A stretch of 62,476 nt of DNA from Austwickia sp. TVS 96-490-7B (GTDB lineage Bacteria; Actinomycetota; Actinomycetes; Actinomycetales; Dermatophilaceae), in the NCBI RefSeq assembly GCF_019331795.1, contig NZ_JAHPZL010000024.1, positions 1 to 62,476 on the forward strand. The letters are read 5' to 3'. Both the position numbers and the translations under genes were made by a program. Each line of letters starts with the position of its first letter. Within the stretch, counting starts at the first letter, position 1. This document shows, one piece after another, positions 9,248 through 17,429 of this stretch. The notes under the pieces are model-generated. The model was not told where the DNA came from. It saw only the letters and a program-made list of their open reading frames with translations, and did not search any database.

Positions 9248-10138
9248 TCAGACTGGCTTGCGTGCGACGATGGCGATCGCAGCCAAGCTGTCCTTGTTGT
9301 CCCGGAAACTGGTGCGCATCTGCGCGATCCGCTCCCGCGCCGCTTTATTGCGCAGCACATTGGCCATGAAACGTGCTGCGCCGACGAGCCCTTCGTCCGC
9401 GACGACTCGGCTCGGCTCCAGCAACCGCATCGGGGCCTGCTCAGTCCACTCCACGGTGAGCCCTGCATCAGTGAGCAGCCCGGTCCAACCGTCGAGAGTC
9501 AGTGGTCGGGCCCCAACTTTGATGGTGCGCGAAATCTCTTTGCTGACCGGGTCAGATGGACCGCCATCGCCATGGCAGGCGAGAGTCGCCTCATCACCGA
9601 CACGCAGCAACTCGTGAATGGCGTAACGGCCGCCGGGCGCGAGGAGACGGGCCGCTTCAGCCACGATCGCAGCTTTGCCATCAGGGCTGTGCATGGTCAG
9701 CATCGCTTCCCCGACGACCAGATCCGTTTGCCCATCGGGTAATCCGGTCGCGGCGGCGTCAGCTACTTCGCATCGGGCCTGCGGATGACGGTCCAGGACA
9801 GCGCGAAGCGCTTCTTGACCTTCCGGGTTGGGGTCGACACCGACGTACGACGTGGGGGTGACGGCGAGCAGCAGCGCAGCGGTCTTGCCCACTCCAGGGC
9901 CGAACTCCACGATGCGGTCATCACGGTGAGGTGCAGCCTGCTGGAGAAGATGACGCGTCAACGCGAGACCACCCGGTCGCAGGACCCGTTTGCCGAGGCT
10001 GGCCAACAACCAGTGACCTTGCATGGTGCGCTCTGGTGGAGCACTACGGGGGCTATCTGGACCAGACTGATCTGTCGCCGGTGCGGCAGCCGCATCATTT
10101 GTCGTGGTGGCAGCCGGGTCGGTGCGAGCTTCACTCAT
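9248..10138 (-). CDS. SAM-dependent methyltransferase, iron-regulated pair
   Basis: A class I SAM methyltransferase of 296 residues. Motif I is VEFGPGVGK (about residue 78), motif II region YVGVDPNPEG, then DLVVGEAMLTMH and LAPGGRYAIHELL, the usual order of this fold. A low-complexity Ala/Thr/Pro-rich segment of about 35 residues precedes the domain. Start ATG 10138 has GGAG six bases upstream and overlaps the cupin stop by 8 bp (ATGAGTGA), so both are co-translated. The pair lies behind its own IdeR box and beside the siderophore operon. Methylation of the siderophore is possible, but the substrate is not shown by the sequence. Confidence 0.88.
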   Translation of the reverse strand: MSEARTDPAATTTNDAAAAPATDQSGPDSPRSAPPERTMQGHWLLASLGKRVLRPGGLALTRHLLQQAAPHRDDRIVEFGPGVGKTAALLLAVTPTSYVGVDPNPEGQEALRAVLDRHPQARCEVADAAATGLPDGQTDLVVGEAMLTMHSPDGKAAIVAEAARLLAPGGRYAIHELLRVGDEATLACHGDGGPSDPVSKEISRTIKVGARPLTLDGWTGLLTDAGLTVEWTEQAPMRLLEPSRVVADEGLVGAARFMANVLRNKAARERIAQMRTSFRDNKDSLAAIAIVARKPV

Positions 10139-10523
10139 CGCGGTCTCCACGGATGTCAGTGATGGCAGCGCGTGCGGTGTCGACAGCTGGGACGTCAACC
10201 ATGGTCAGGGTGAGCCGTGAAGGCGCATCTGCGATCACGCTGTGTGGGGCGTGGGGTGCAAGGTAGACAATGTCGCCGGGATCAAGGCGATACTCAACGC
10301 CATCAACGGTGAATCTCATGAGCCCTTCGACAAGTTCGCAGATCACGGCGCGCGGAGAGCTGTGCTCAGTAAGTTGCTGCCCTGCATCGAAGGTGAACTG
10401 CACGACCCGCAGACAGTCGTTGTGCAGCAAGACCCGAGAGGTGGTGGAAGCGGGGACGACAGGCAGTTCGGCGGCGAGTTGGGCGCGGACCAGGGACTGC
10501 GTATGAGATGACATCGAGGCCAT
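10131..10523 (-). CDS. Small cupin protein, iron-regulated pair
   Basis: A single-domain cupin of 130 residues. The two cupin motifs are recognisable (FDAGQQLTEHSSPRAVICELVEG and DPGDIVYLAPHAPHSV, shortened here in parts), with His/Glu residues that could hold a metal. Start ATG 10523 is supported by AAAGGA six bases upstream; a longer frame from 10550 lacks a site. It is the first gene of an operon with the methyltransferase and lies about 160 bp below an IdeR box, leaving a long untranslated leader. The role may be binding or modification of an iron-linked small molecule; unproven. Confidence 0.85.
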   Translation of the reverse strand: MASMSSHTQSLVRAQLAAELPVVPASTTSRVLLHNDCLRVVQFTFDAGQQLTEHSSPRAVICELVEGLMRFTVDGVEYRLDPGDIVYLAPHAPHSVIADAPSRLTLTMVDVPAVDTARAAITDIRGDRDE

Positions 10524-10684
10524 TGAGGGTCCTTTCCGAGGGTCGGTCACGTCGGGGTGTGGCGCAGCCAGGACGCGACTTCACCTGACCCGACCAGGGC
10601 AGGAATGGACGACGTACGGCGCTGACAGTGGAGACCTGTGGGGGCTGTCGGCGGTGACACCCCCATCGCCACCCCGACGTAACA

Positions 10685-10703
10685 TTAGGTAAGGCTTACC
10701 TTA
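10685..10703. promoter_or_regulatory. IdeR/DtxR iron box of the cupin-methyltransferase pair
   Basis: TTAGGTAAGGCTTACCTTA is a near-perfect palindrome that matches the IdeR consensus at 15 of 19 positions. It is the third such box within 10 kb. The distance to the cupin start (about 160 bp) implies a leader of well over 100 nt if transcription begins near the box. Confidence 0.78.
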
Positions 10704-11024
10704 CTACTTTGGGGTGAGTGAGGCGAGGCCCCACAGGTCATCACCAACGACCCACACCCGCCAGATCCACACCGGGGTAGCCACCACATCAATTGAGGGG
10801 CACACACCACAGCACCCTGAGGAACACTCCCTCGGCGGCACCCCTTACGGGTCATCGATATCTTCCAGCAGATCCTGGTGAGGCGACACACCCAACTTGT
10901 CGATCCACCAGACTGATGCCATCTATGACGGGGCCAACCTCAGTGATTATTTTGCACGCGATTTTGAGGTCGGTCAGCCGCACCCGCAAAGCATGCACCA
11001 ACGCACGTCATCAATCACGCACTC
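10704..11024. other. Intergenic region with minus-strand coding remnants
   Basis: On the minus strand a 25-codon frame (10922 to 10845, ending DLLEDIDDP) is followed after a stop by a protein-like stretch (VWIWRVWVVGDDLW) that ends at about 10710. Neither has a clear ribosome site. They look like remains of one gene, but no family is recognisable. Nothing else is seen here. Confidence 0.35.
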
Positions 11025-11591
11025 TTACCACTGAGAAATATCAGTTTTCCGTCTGACTTCGGTAGCAAATCGGGAAGCTCCTGATCTCTCCAGGGAGGCG
11101 AGAAGCCCAAGCGGAGTGAGCTTGGGTCGACGCAAATCGGCAGCCTGATTGCGCAGCGCTGAGAAAACGATGTTGGGGCAAAGGTCTAGCTGATCCAGCA
11201 GGAAGTCATCCGGCAGAACTGCCGTGATGTGGTGCGGTTCGACGCTGGCGCGAGGAAAATCACGCAGGTTGAAAGTTACGATGAGTTGACAATCAGAGTG
11301 GACTGCCGCAGCCAGAACATGGCGATCTTTCTGGTCGCACGCCATTCCGTCAATCAGGGACTCATAGCCAGTAACCCTTGCCTCAGGAAATGCGCGGGTC
11401 ATGGCTTGAACACGCCGCATAGCTCCCACATCGCCGACATTCGGGAGCTTCGCAAGATTGCGTTCCAGCTCGTCAAGAACGTGGGCGCTCCAGTGAAGTC
11501 GGAAGGCTTCTTGCTCAGCGATCCTGAGAATAAGGTCCGCGAGAGTTGCTGGATAGAGAGCACAGGTGTCGAAGAAAACTGGAAAAGACAT
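11025..11591 (-). CDS. PIN-domain toxin (VapC-like ribonuclease)
   Basis: A PIN-domain protein of 188 residues. Acidic metal-binding residues are in FFDTCALYPATLADL (residues 7-21), in the central DQKDRHVLAAAV (about residues 90-101) and in TFNLRDFP (about 109-116). These are the hallmarks of the longer PIN_3 group whose members cleave RNA as toxins. About 50 residues follow the core, as in that group. The gene lies 3 bp after the HTH gene upstream, an antitoxin-toxin order. RNA cleavage and toxicity are inferred from the family. Confidence 0.87.
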   Translation of the reverse strand: MSFPVFFDTCALYPATLADLILRIAEQEAFRLHWSAHVLDELERNLAKLPNVGDVGAMRRVQAMTRAFPEARVTGYESLIDGMACDQKDRHVLAAAVHSDCQLIVTFNLRDFPRASVEPHHITAVLPDDFLLDQLDLCPNIVFSALRNQAADLRRPKLTPLGLLASLERSGASRFATEVRRKTDISQW

Positions 11592-11594
11592 GAG

Positions 11595-12089
11595 TCACCG
11601 CAGCACCGGGGGAATCCCGTCCGTGGCTTCATACAGGCCGACCTCTTCGCTCGCCTCAACCATGTTTTGCAAAGCGTGGCGCCGCTCAGTCCGGGAACGT
11701 TGCTGGTACTCGAGTAGGTCACTGAGGCGCACGTAACGGTGACGACCAGGCTGCTCCATGGGGATCTCTCCACGCTCCAAAATGCGCACCAGCGTGGGAC
11801 GCGAAACTCCCAGGAAGCCTGCGGCTTCCTGGGTGGTCAGCATCGCATTGAGGGGTGCAACGTTGACAGCCCTGCCCGCGCTGAGAGCGCTGGCCACGTG
11901 ACGCAGGACGTCCACCATAGCCTCCGGTAACTCATGCTGTGTCCCGTCGGCAGAGATGATGGCAGGGCGACGTTCAGGGATCTGACCTCCAGCGCGCTCG
12001 AGAGCGGCCACAAAATCAACAATCTCAGCCTCATGCTCTTGATCAGGCAAGTAGGTGCGAGAGTCCGCCGATGCAGAGGTGCGAGCCAT
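11595..12089 (-). CDS. Excisionase-type HTH antitoxin
   Basis: A 164-residue protein with a MerR/excisionase-like helix-turn-helix at about residues 85-135 (LTTQEAAGFLGVSRPTLVRIL, then RYVRLSDLLEY). The segment after it (about 135-164) is charged and probably binds the PIN toxin encoded 3 bp downstream. Start ATG 12089 has AGGA seven bases upstream. Two perfect 9-bp direct repeats lie just upstream (12106-12123), a plausible operator for autoregulation of the pair. Confidence 0.87.
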   Translation of the reverse strand: MARTSASADSRTYLPDQEHEAEIVDFVAALERAGGQIPERRPAIISADGTQHELPEAMVDVLRHVASALSAGRAVNVAPLNAMLTTQEAAGFLGVSRPTLVRILERGEIPMEQPGRHRYVRLSDLLEYQQRSRTERRHALQNMVEASEEVGLYEATDGIPPVLR

Positions 12090-12105
12090 GCAGCCATCCT
12101 ACCTT

Positions 12106-12123
12106 AAAACGAACAAAACGAAC
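12106..12123. repeat. Two tandem 9-bp repeats upstream of the antitoxin
   Basis: AAAACGAAC occurs twice head to tail without a gap (minus strand GTTCGTTTT twice). The pair ends 17 bp upstream of the antitoxin start, in the expected promoter region. Toxin-antitoxin operons are commonly autoregulated, so this is a candidate operator for the HTH protein. Confidence 0.6.
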
Positions 12124-12444
12124 GATCCGGCCCTCAGGCCGATTATCGCTCCGCGACGGCACCATCTAGCGAATTCTCACAGCCGCAGCGGCTTGACGAG
12201 GACCATAGAGACACCTCCGGGATCGACAGCGCATGCACGCAGGGGCAGCCAGGCGACCTGGGTACCCGCTGCACTCAAAGACGGCCAGCAGGTGCCGGCC
12301 CTGGGAGCCAGTCGATCCTCGATAGATCAGCTCGCCGCGCGCGCCGAGCCTCATGGATGCCGAAACGGTGAAGGGCGGCGCCCAAGTCCTTGCCCGCGCC
12401 GGTGAGGAAGCACAGCCATGCATGTAGAGGGTGCCTGAGCTTGG
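12124..12444. other. Region without a supported gene
   Basis: Several frames are open, as expected at this GC content, but none has a ribosome site or recognisable motif. Minus-strand text such as CFLTGAGKDLGAALHRF could be a scrap of an old gene. Nothing else is seen. Confidence 0.45.
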
Positions 12445-12609
12445 TTAGTGCGGGTAAGTCTGGGGTAGTACCACGACGAACTCGCCGTGTTCGTCGATGG
12501 TCATGAACCACTCGGCGGGATCGAACCCGGTGTCCGCTGTGCGGATGAGGTCATGCAGGTCGTTCAGGACCGCCGCCGGCGTGGATGGAACCACCCCATT
12601 ACTCGGCAT
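12445..12609 (-). CDS. Short hypothetical protein or gene remnant
   Basis: A 54-residue frame on the minus strand with protein-like composition, rich in acidic and aromatic residues (DLHDLIRTADTGFDPAEWF, then DEHGEFVVVLPQ). Protein-like reading continues for about 14 codons upstream of the ATG until a stop, and there is no clear Shine-Dalgarno. It may therefore be the 3' end of a larger decayed gene rather than a complete small gene. No family recognised. Confidence 0.4.
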   Translation of the reverse strand: MPSNGVVPSTPAAVLNDLHDLIRTADTGFDPAEWFMTIDEHGEFVVVLPQTYPH

Positions 12610-12695
12610 AAAACTGCCATTAATTTCAGAGCTACAAAAGCGAGGAAGATGTCATCCGCATCAGCACTTCGTGGAAGATGAAACTAGCTTGCTAT

Positions 12696-13274
12696 TCAGT
12701 CCAGATATTCCTGTCGTTGACGACGATGTCGCTCGACTCCCCACAGAGCCAGCGCCAGGACGACACCGACGTTCGCTGGGCTGGCTGGCTGCAAGGGCAA
12801 CGCCCATAATGCAACGTCGGCAAGCGATGACCCACCGAAAAGCAGGCAGAACGCCGAATAGACAATTGGCACAATCCAACTTAAGGGCCCCAGTTCGGGG
12901 AAGAAGATGAGGCTTAACGCGCAGGCAAGCAACGCGTTGCGTGCCAGGATTCCACCGTCGCCACCAACTGAGGAACCCACTATTCCGACACTCGTTGAGA
13001 TCAGCACCGCCGTCACGACCAGAAGCGAGAAGTCGTACTTCCCGATCATCGGGGAGGTCACTTCAATATCCCGAGCCGGCCTGGCGGCCATCACGAGGTA
13101 AGGGACTGCGAAACAAGAAACGCCGAGCACCCGGAAAGGTACCCGGTTCTCAGGGACGTCAACGGCGCCGAGTCCCACCCATAAAGCACCCAAGGGTGAT
13201 GCCAGCACCATCAGGATGATCAGGGTGAGGACTGCCCCCAGACCTAGACGGCGTGCTTTGGCAAACAGGATCAT
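12696..13274 (-). CDS. Integral membrane protein of an ABC-linked operon
   Basis: A very hydrophobic protein of 192 residues with about five or six membrane segments and an Arg-rich C-terminus (ERHRRQRQEYLD). ATG 13274 overlaps the stop of the upstream gene by four bases (ATGA), so it is translationally coupled as third gene of an operon with an ABC ATPase and a large membrane protein. It is probably part of the same transporter. No substrate can be deduced. Confidence 0.75.
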   Translation of the reverse strand: MILFAKARRLGLGAVLTLIILMVLASPLGALWVGLGAVDVPENRVPFRVLGVSCFAVPYLVMAARPARDIEVTSPMIGKYDFSLLVVTAVLISTSVGIVGSSVGGDGGILARNALLACALSLIFFPELGPLSWIVPIVYSAFCLLFGGSSLADVALWALPLQPASPANVGVVLALALWGVERHRRQRQEYLD

Positions 13275-14560
13275 GCTGCGCCGTACCCTTTGGGCAGGGG
13301 TGGTGCAGCACATGTCGACAAACGATCAGCGGCCACCTTCAGCCACGTGTTCACATCAGCAGTGGATTGCCGCCGTAAATAGTGCGTGACGGGATGATCA
13401 GCTGCTGGCAGCGGCATCTGACGTGCGGAGCGTTGCGCTGCCACGGCGATCACGATCTCTTCCCAAGGCGCCTCCGCACCTTGGGGGTCTTTTATCGACG
13501 GCAGGATGATGCAGTCGTCGGCGTAACGCACCAGAGCAGACCTGATGAGCTGGTCAAAGATGTCGGCTTGGTTGACTTGTCGACCCAGCATGGTGAACTG
13601 ATATGCGTCCTTCTGCGTGGCCAGTCCAGATTCAGCGAGGATCGGCGGGAATGGCGCAGCATCTCCTACCGCGGACTGTGCCTGTCGATACACCTCGGTC
13701 AGTGGGGGCAGAGCGGCGTCATCCTCCGCGTAGACACAGACCGATCCACCCGTTTCGAGCCGCACACAGCGGTGGGGGTCGCTGGATCCTTTCGGTCGGG
13801 CGAAATCCAGTTCACCGGCAGCACGAGGAGCCGCAGCAGCCGCCCCGACAGCGAATGCCGCCAACACCGACACCATGCGCACCCACCACGGGGTACGCCG
13901 ATGAGCGACCATGCAGATCACGGCCACAGAGCAGAGCAGACACCACCCGGTCGCGACCGCTAAATGCGTGACATGAGGCGCCAACACCGGGTCCCAGGTC
14001 TCCTGGATCACCGGAACCAGGCGTGCACACCAGGGAATTCCGGTATAGAAACCAGCAAAAGCGGCGGCGTAAAACACGATCACCGCACATGTCGCCCCGA
14101 GGACGCCCCCGAAAAGTAAGCCACAGGCTGCCCCCAACGCCACCTGCATCACCTGCAAGCCCAAAGTGAGAAACACCAGCCACGGGCTAGGCAGCGAAGG
14201 ATATGTGAGATAACTGCGGCAAGCAGCCGCCGCAAACAGCACCAACGTCGTCAACCACGTCACCGCCAGAACAGGCCACACTGACCGCAGAACGATGGCG
14301 GCAGCAGACCGTGAAGAAGCCCGCTCCAACTCGCTGACACCTTCGCGTGAGCTGCGTGCCGCTTCCCACGCGCTCAGTGCAGTGGCGGCTAAACCGATGA
14401 CTAGGGCGGTAGTGACATGCACGCGCAATGCCGTCGAATTGGGTCGCCCCAGAATGTCGGGAGCGGGGTTGATGGCGAGGGGCCATAGCATCGCCGTACC
14501 TGCGAGGGGGATCACCCTGAGCGTTCGGGGAGCGAACGGTACGGCGATCATTGCGCTCAC
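13271..14560 (-). CDS. ABC-associated membrane protein with external C-terminal domain
   Basis: A 429-residue protein: about six membrane segments in residues 10-240, then a soluble part of about 190 residues from about 245 onward. That part begins with a Cys-containing pattern (HRCVRLETGGSVCVYAED), which suggests a disulfide outside the cell, and has another Cys pair later (DDCIIL, LSTCAAPP). The arrangement recalls actinobacterial permease-like partners of ABC ATPases whose C-terminal domain is extracellular; I have no better name. ATG 14560 overlaps the ATPase stop (ATGA), so both are made together. Confidence 0.75.
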   Translation of the reverse strand: MSAMIAVPFAPRTLRVIPLAGTAMLWPLAINPAPDILGRPNSTALRVHVTTALVIGLAATALSAWEAARSSREGVSELERASSRSAAAIVLRSVWPVLAVTWLTTLVLFAAAACRSYLTYPSLPSPWLVFLTLGLQVMQVALGAACGLLFGGVLGATCAVIVFYAAAFAGFYTGIPWCARLVPVIQETWDPVLAPHVTHLAVATGWCLLCSVAVICMVAHRRTPWWVRMVSVLAAFAVGAAAAAPRAAGELDFARPKGSSDPHRCVRLETGGSVCVYAEDDAALPPLTEVYRQAQSAVGDAAPFPPILAESGLATQKDAYQFTMLGRQVNQADIFDQLIRSALVRYADDCIILPSIKDPQGAEAPWEEIVIAVAAQRSARQMPLPAADHPVTHYLRRQSTADVNTWLKVAADRLSTCAAPPLPKGYGAA

Positions 14561-15264
14561 CTTTCCTGCGCCGATTTCAGGACACTTCGATACCCCAGAA
14601 GCAGTTTTTCCGTTGTGGGTTCACCATCACACAAAACAGTCATCTCGCCGGTGAACCGCACCTGTCCCTGCTCGAGCACGACGACGTAGGGGCAGGTGCG
14701 GACGAGGTCTTCAGCGAGGTGGCTGCTCAACAGGATGTCTTTGTCACAGGCGATTCGGGTCAGGAGGCTCTGAAACTCGTCGCGTTCTTCCATGTCCAAA
14801 CCGGTAGTGGGCTCATCGAGGAGCAGCAGCGGAGGATCCCCGGACAGCGCGGCCGCAATGCTCACCCTGCGTTGCATCCCGCCAGATAGCTGACTCATCC
14901 GGGAATCGGCCCGATGCTCCAATCTGACCTGTTTCAAACATTCGTCCGCATGACATCGCGCCGCGCGTGACGACATTCCCTTGAGCCACCCGGCGTAAGC
15001 CACGAAGTCACGAGCTGACATATGCATGATCAGCGCCCTATGTTGAGGGACGTAGCCCACCCGACCAGCAGTTGGCTCATCTCCATAAAGCACCGTTCCC
15101 TGATCTGCTGACAGCGCGCCCGCGATGACCTTGATCAGAGTGCTTTTGCCTGCCCCATTGGGTCCGAGTAACCCCACCATGCCACGGGGCAAGGAGGCAC
15201 TCACTTCATGGAGAGCCTCCCTGCCACGAAAACTGTGGCTGACTGAGGTGATGGTCAGACCCAT
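14557..15264 (-). CDS. ABC transporter ATP-binding protein
   Basis: A complete nucleotide-binding domain of 235 residues: Walker A GPNGAGKST (about residues 35-43), Q-loop YVPQ, signature LSGGMQRR, Walker B LLLLDEPTTGLD and H-loop SSHLAED. It is of the CcmA/drug-exporter type that pairs with ABC-2 permeases. First gene of a three-gene leftward operon with four-base overlaps. Export of a peptide or antibiotic, or membrane maintenance, is possible; the cargo is unknown. Confidence 0.92.
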   Translation of the reverse strand: MGLTITSVSHSFRGREALHEVSASLPRGMVGLLGPNGAGKSTLIKVIAGALSADQGTVLYGDEPTAGRVGYVPQHRALIMHMSARDFVAYAGWLKGMSSRAARCHADECLKQVRLEHRADSRMSQLSGGMQRRVSIAAALSGDPPLLLLDEPTTGLDMEERDEFQSLLTRIACDKDILLSSHLAEDLVRTCPYVVVLEQGQVRFTGEMTVLCDGEPTTEKLLLGYRSVLKSAQER

Positions 15265-15469
15265 GGGATGTCAGCTGTTTCCCTTCATTCAGGCTGCAGT
15301 CCCATCGAAGATTACGCACTCTGTGCCAGCAGCGCGTGCGGACACGCTGCTGCGTCTGATTCTCCCGAAGACGTGAGGATAGCTCGGCCCAGCTCACCAG
15401 GGATTTTAATGTTTTCATATGGCATGGTGGCTACATGTGCGTATCTAGGATTCTGTACGCCGACGACGA

Positions 15470-16464
15470 TCACGCCCCGAGTGGTTGGCTATTCAGCCCT
15501 ATGCGACTCTGGGTGAATGTCAGCTTGCCGACGATGAGGTGAGCTACTCCTAGGAGCAAAGCGGCGACTGAAAAAGAAGCCCACGTGCAGGTGACGCCAA
15601 TGCTGCTGATGAGTTGAGTGCCGAGCGGCGGGCTCACTACGGCGGCGATCCCCCAGGTGACACCGTAGGCCGCCATATACCGCCCGCGGGCGGGAGCTGG
15701 ACCGATTGCAGCGATGAGCGCGTGGGCCCGACCCAGCAGTAAGATATCGCCGAGGCTCCACACCACCGTAGCCAAAATAAACCCTGATAAGGAGTCGGCC
15801 AATCCGTTAAATGCGAAGCCGGCACCCAAGAGCACAAAGCCAAGCGCCATAGCCCGGAAGGGATCAAGGCGCGCGGCAGGCCCCGTGGTGAGAAGAGGTA
15901 CGGCGTCAATGACGAAGAGTAGCAGCAGGTCGATCCCGCCCACGACTGCAGCGAGCAGGCCAGCTAACACGCTCGCGGCGGAAATAGCCGCTGAGTACAG
16001 CCCATAAGCCACGACTCGGTCCTTATCGGCGTGCACCAGGTCTGCCATCATCGCTTGAGATGGTGACTCATAAATGAGAATCCCATGAGAACCGCTGCAA
16101 TGGCCGCAGCAGAGAAGCTATCTGCCGCGGCGAGCACCAGCTGAAAGGCAGCCCTGAGGATGAGACCAACAACAATCGTGTTGCGATGTCCGATCATGTC
16201 AGTCACGTAGCCGCCAACAATTCGGGAAGGTATGGTCGCCGCTCCGAAAAGCGCCACCACTAGCCCAGCGGCGTTCATTGACGCCCCGAAGTTGTCGGTC
16301 AGCACAACGGCGAGAAACGGCAGGGTGAATGCACCAATTCTATTTACTGTGCGCGCGACGACAAGGACCCACATCTCGATGGGAAAGCGTCGGCAGGAAT
16401 CAACAAAGTTTTCACGCTTTGAGGTGAAATCCATGATCACGATGATCGTCTCATCACAGGACAC
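15470..16464 (-). pseudogene. MFS transporter interrupted by a single frameshift
   Basis: Two abutting frames make one MFS protein. The first (16464-16048) holds about five membrane segments and the motif RIVGGYVTDMIGHRN. It runs into a stop right after GFSFMSHHLKR. In the next frame the same DNA reads IYESPSQAMMADLV, the normal continuation of MFS proteins at this point, and stays open to 15470 for about six more segments. Adding one base at about 16065-16075 would restore a protein of about 330 residues. It is either a recent pseudogene or a sequencing error. No clear ribosome site marks the start. Substrate unknown. Confidence 0.8.
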
Positions 16465-16470
16465 CTGGAC

Positions 16471-16773
16471 TTACTCATCAGCCTTTCCCACGATCTTATC
16501 GCTGAGGCCATAGCCCTCGGGCGTGACGTACCGGACCTGCAGCCCAAGCGTCAGTGCTCAGTCCAGAGCGAGGGAGTCAGCTATGTTGTTTTCTTCTCCC
16601 ACGTCAAGAAAGCAGCGACCTGAAATGGGCCCACGATGCAAGCGCAAAGTGGCGAAGTCGCACCAGTCCTGGACCGGATGTTCGTTGCTGGACACCAGGG
16701 TCGTTTCTGCAACGTCTATCCCGGTGAATGGCCTTCCCCGCCGATGGCGTTGAGGTGGCCTCGGGTGGGTCAC
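16471..16773 (-). pseudogene. Decayed coding fragment of unknown family
   Basis: Minus-strand text with protein-like character (DWCDFATLRLHRGPISGR, FLDVGEENNIADSLALD) hits a stop at 16558 and then continues in the same frame as ALTLGLQVRYVTPEGYGL to a second stop at 16471. The 5' side runs into the end of the RloB gene. It looks like the 3' part of a gene cut off by the arrival or rearrangement of the RloAB pair. Family not recognised. Confidence 0.4.
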
Positions 16774-17429
16774 CTCGTGGTGACGTTCTGGTCCGCGAGT
16801 GGCTGCGCGGCCTTCATGAGGTCGCCGACGAAGAGATCGAACGACGAGGAGGGGTTGTCATGCGGGAACCCCGACCCGTCTTTGATGTGCTTGTCTCGGA
16901 GTTTGCGCGCTCGGCGCACGGCGTCATCGATATGCGGCCGGTACTTCTCGGCGTCAAGGTGCTTGAGGTCGCTTCCGTCCAGATCCCGCCGCAGGCGGAT
17001 GGCCTCCTCCGTCGACAGGGATTTCGCGCAATCCCTGAGATGCAGGATGAGCCACAGCTCGAAGCAAGGGTTGCTGACGGCGATGTGGACGCCGTTGTCT
17101 CGCGCCTTGACACAGGCGTCCGCAAGATGCGGATGCGGCTTCGGATTCTCGACGTCGAACACGCACCAATACTCGTCGATGTCGAGGTTGGAGCGGCGTT
17201 TGTCGTCACAGGCCGAGGTGACGAGCGTCAGAGGCGTGGCCCCTCGCTCCTCAACGGAGATCGCAACCGAGGTCGACGCCTCAACCTCGGGCAGCCGACG
17301 GATGAGATCAATGTACTCAGGCTCAGTTGCCTCTCCTTCGGCGTAGATGCGAAACGTCCTCTTGACTGGACGCACTCCTGTGGCCCGTTTGAGCTTCTTG
17401 GGCCGCCCCCGTCGCTCTTTGGCCGTCAT
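16770..17429 (-). CDS. rloB: RloB-family protein, partner of RloA-like ATPase
   Basis: A 219-residue protein with the RloB-domain pattern: IYAEGEATEPEYIDLI near the N-terminus (about residues 28-43), a central DVENPKPHPHL, and the diagnostic SNPCFELWLILH (about residues 118-129). The fold is related to TOPRIM-type nucleases, so a nuclease effector role is likely. The N-terminus is very basic (KERRGRPKKLKR). ATG 17429 shares its A with the stop of the ATPase gene (TGATG), so the two are co-translated. RloA/RloB pairs are found next to restriction systems, and the related AbiL pair aborts phage infection. Confidence 0.88.
   Translation of the reverse strand: MTAKERRGRPKKLKRATGVRPVKRTFRIYAEGEATEPEYIDLIRRLPEVEASTSVAISVEERGATPLTLVTSACDDKRRSNLDIDEYWCVFDVENPKPHPHLADACVKARDNGVHIAVSNPCFELWLILHLRDCAKSLSTEEAIRLRRDLDGSDLKHLDAEKYRPHIDDAVRRARKLRDKHIKDGSGFPHDNPSSSFDLFVGDLMKAAQPLADQNVTTR

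Noticed and set aside
12507-12540. tRNA-like GATCGAACCCGG motif
   Set aside because: No acceptor stem or anticodon arm can be drawn around it; it lies in a probable coding remnant.
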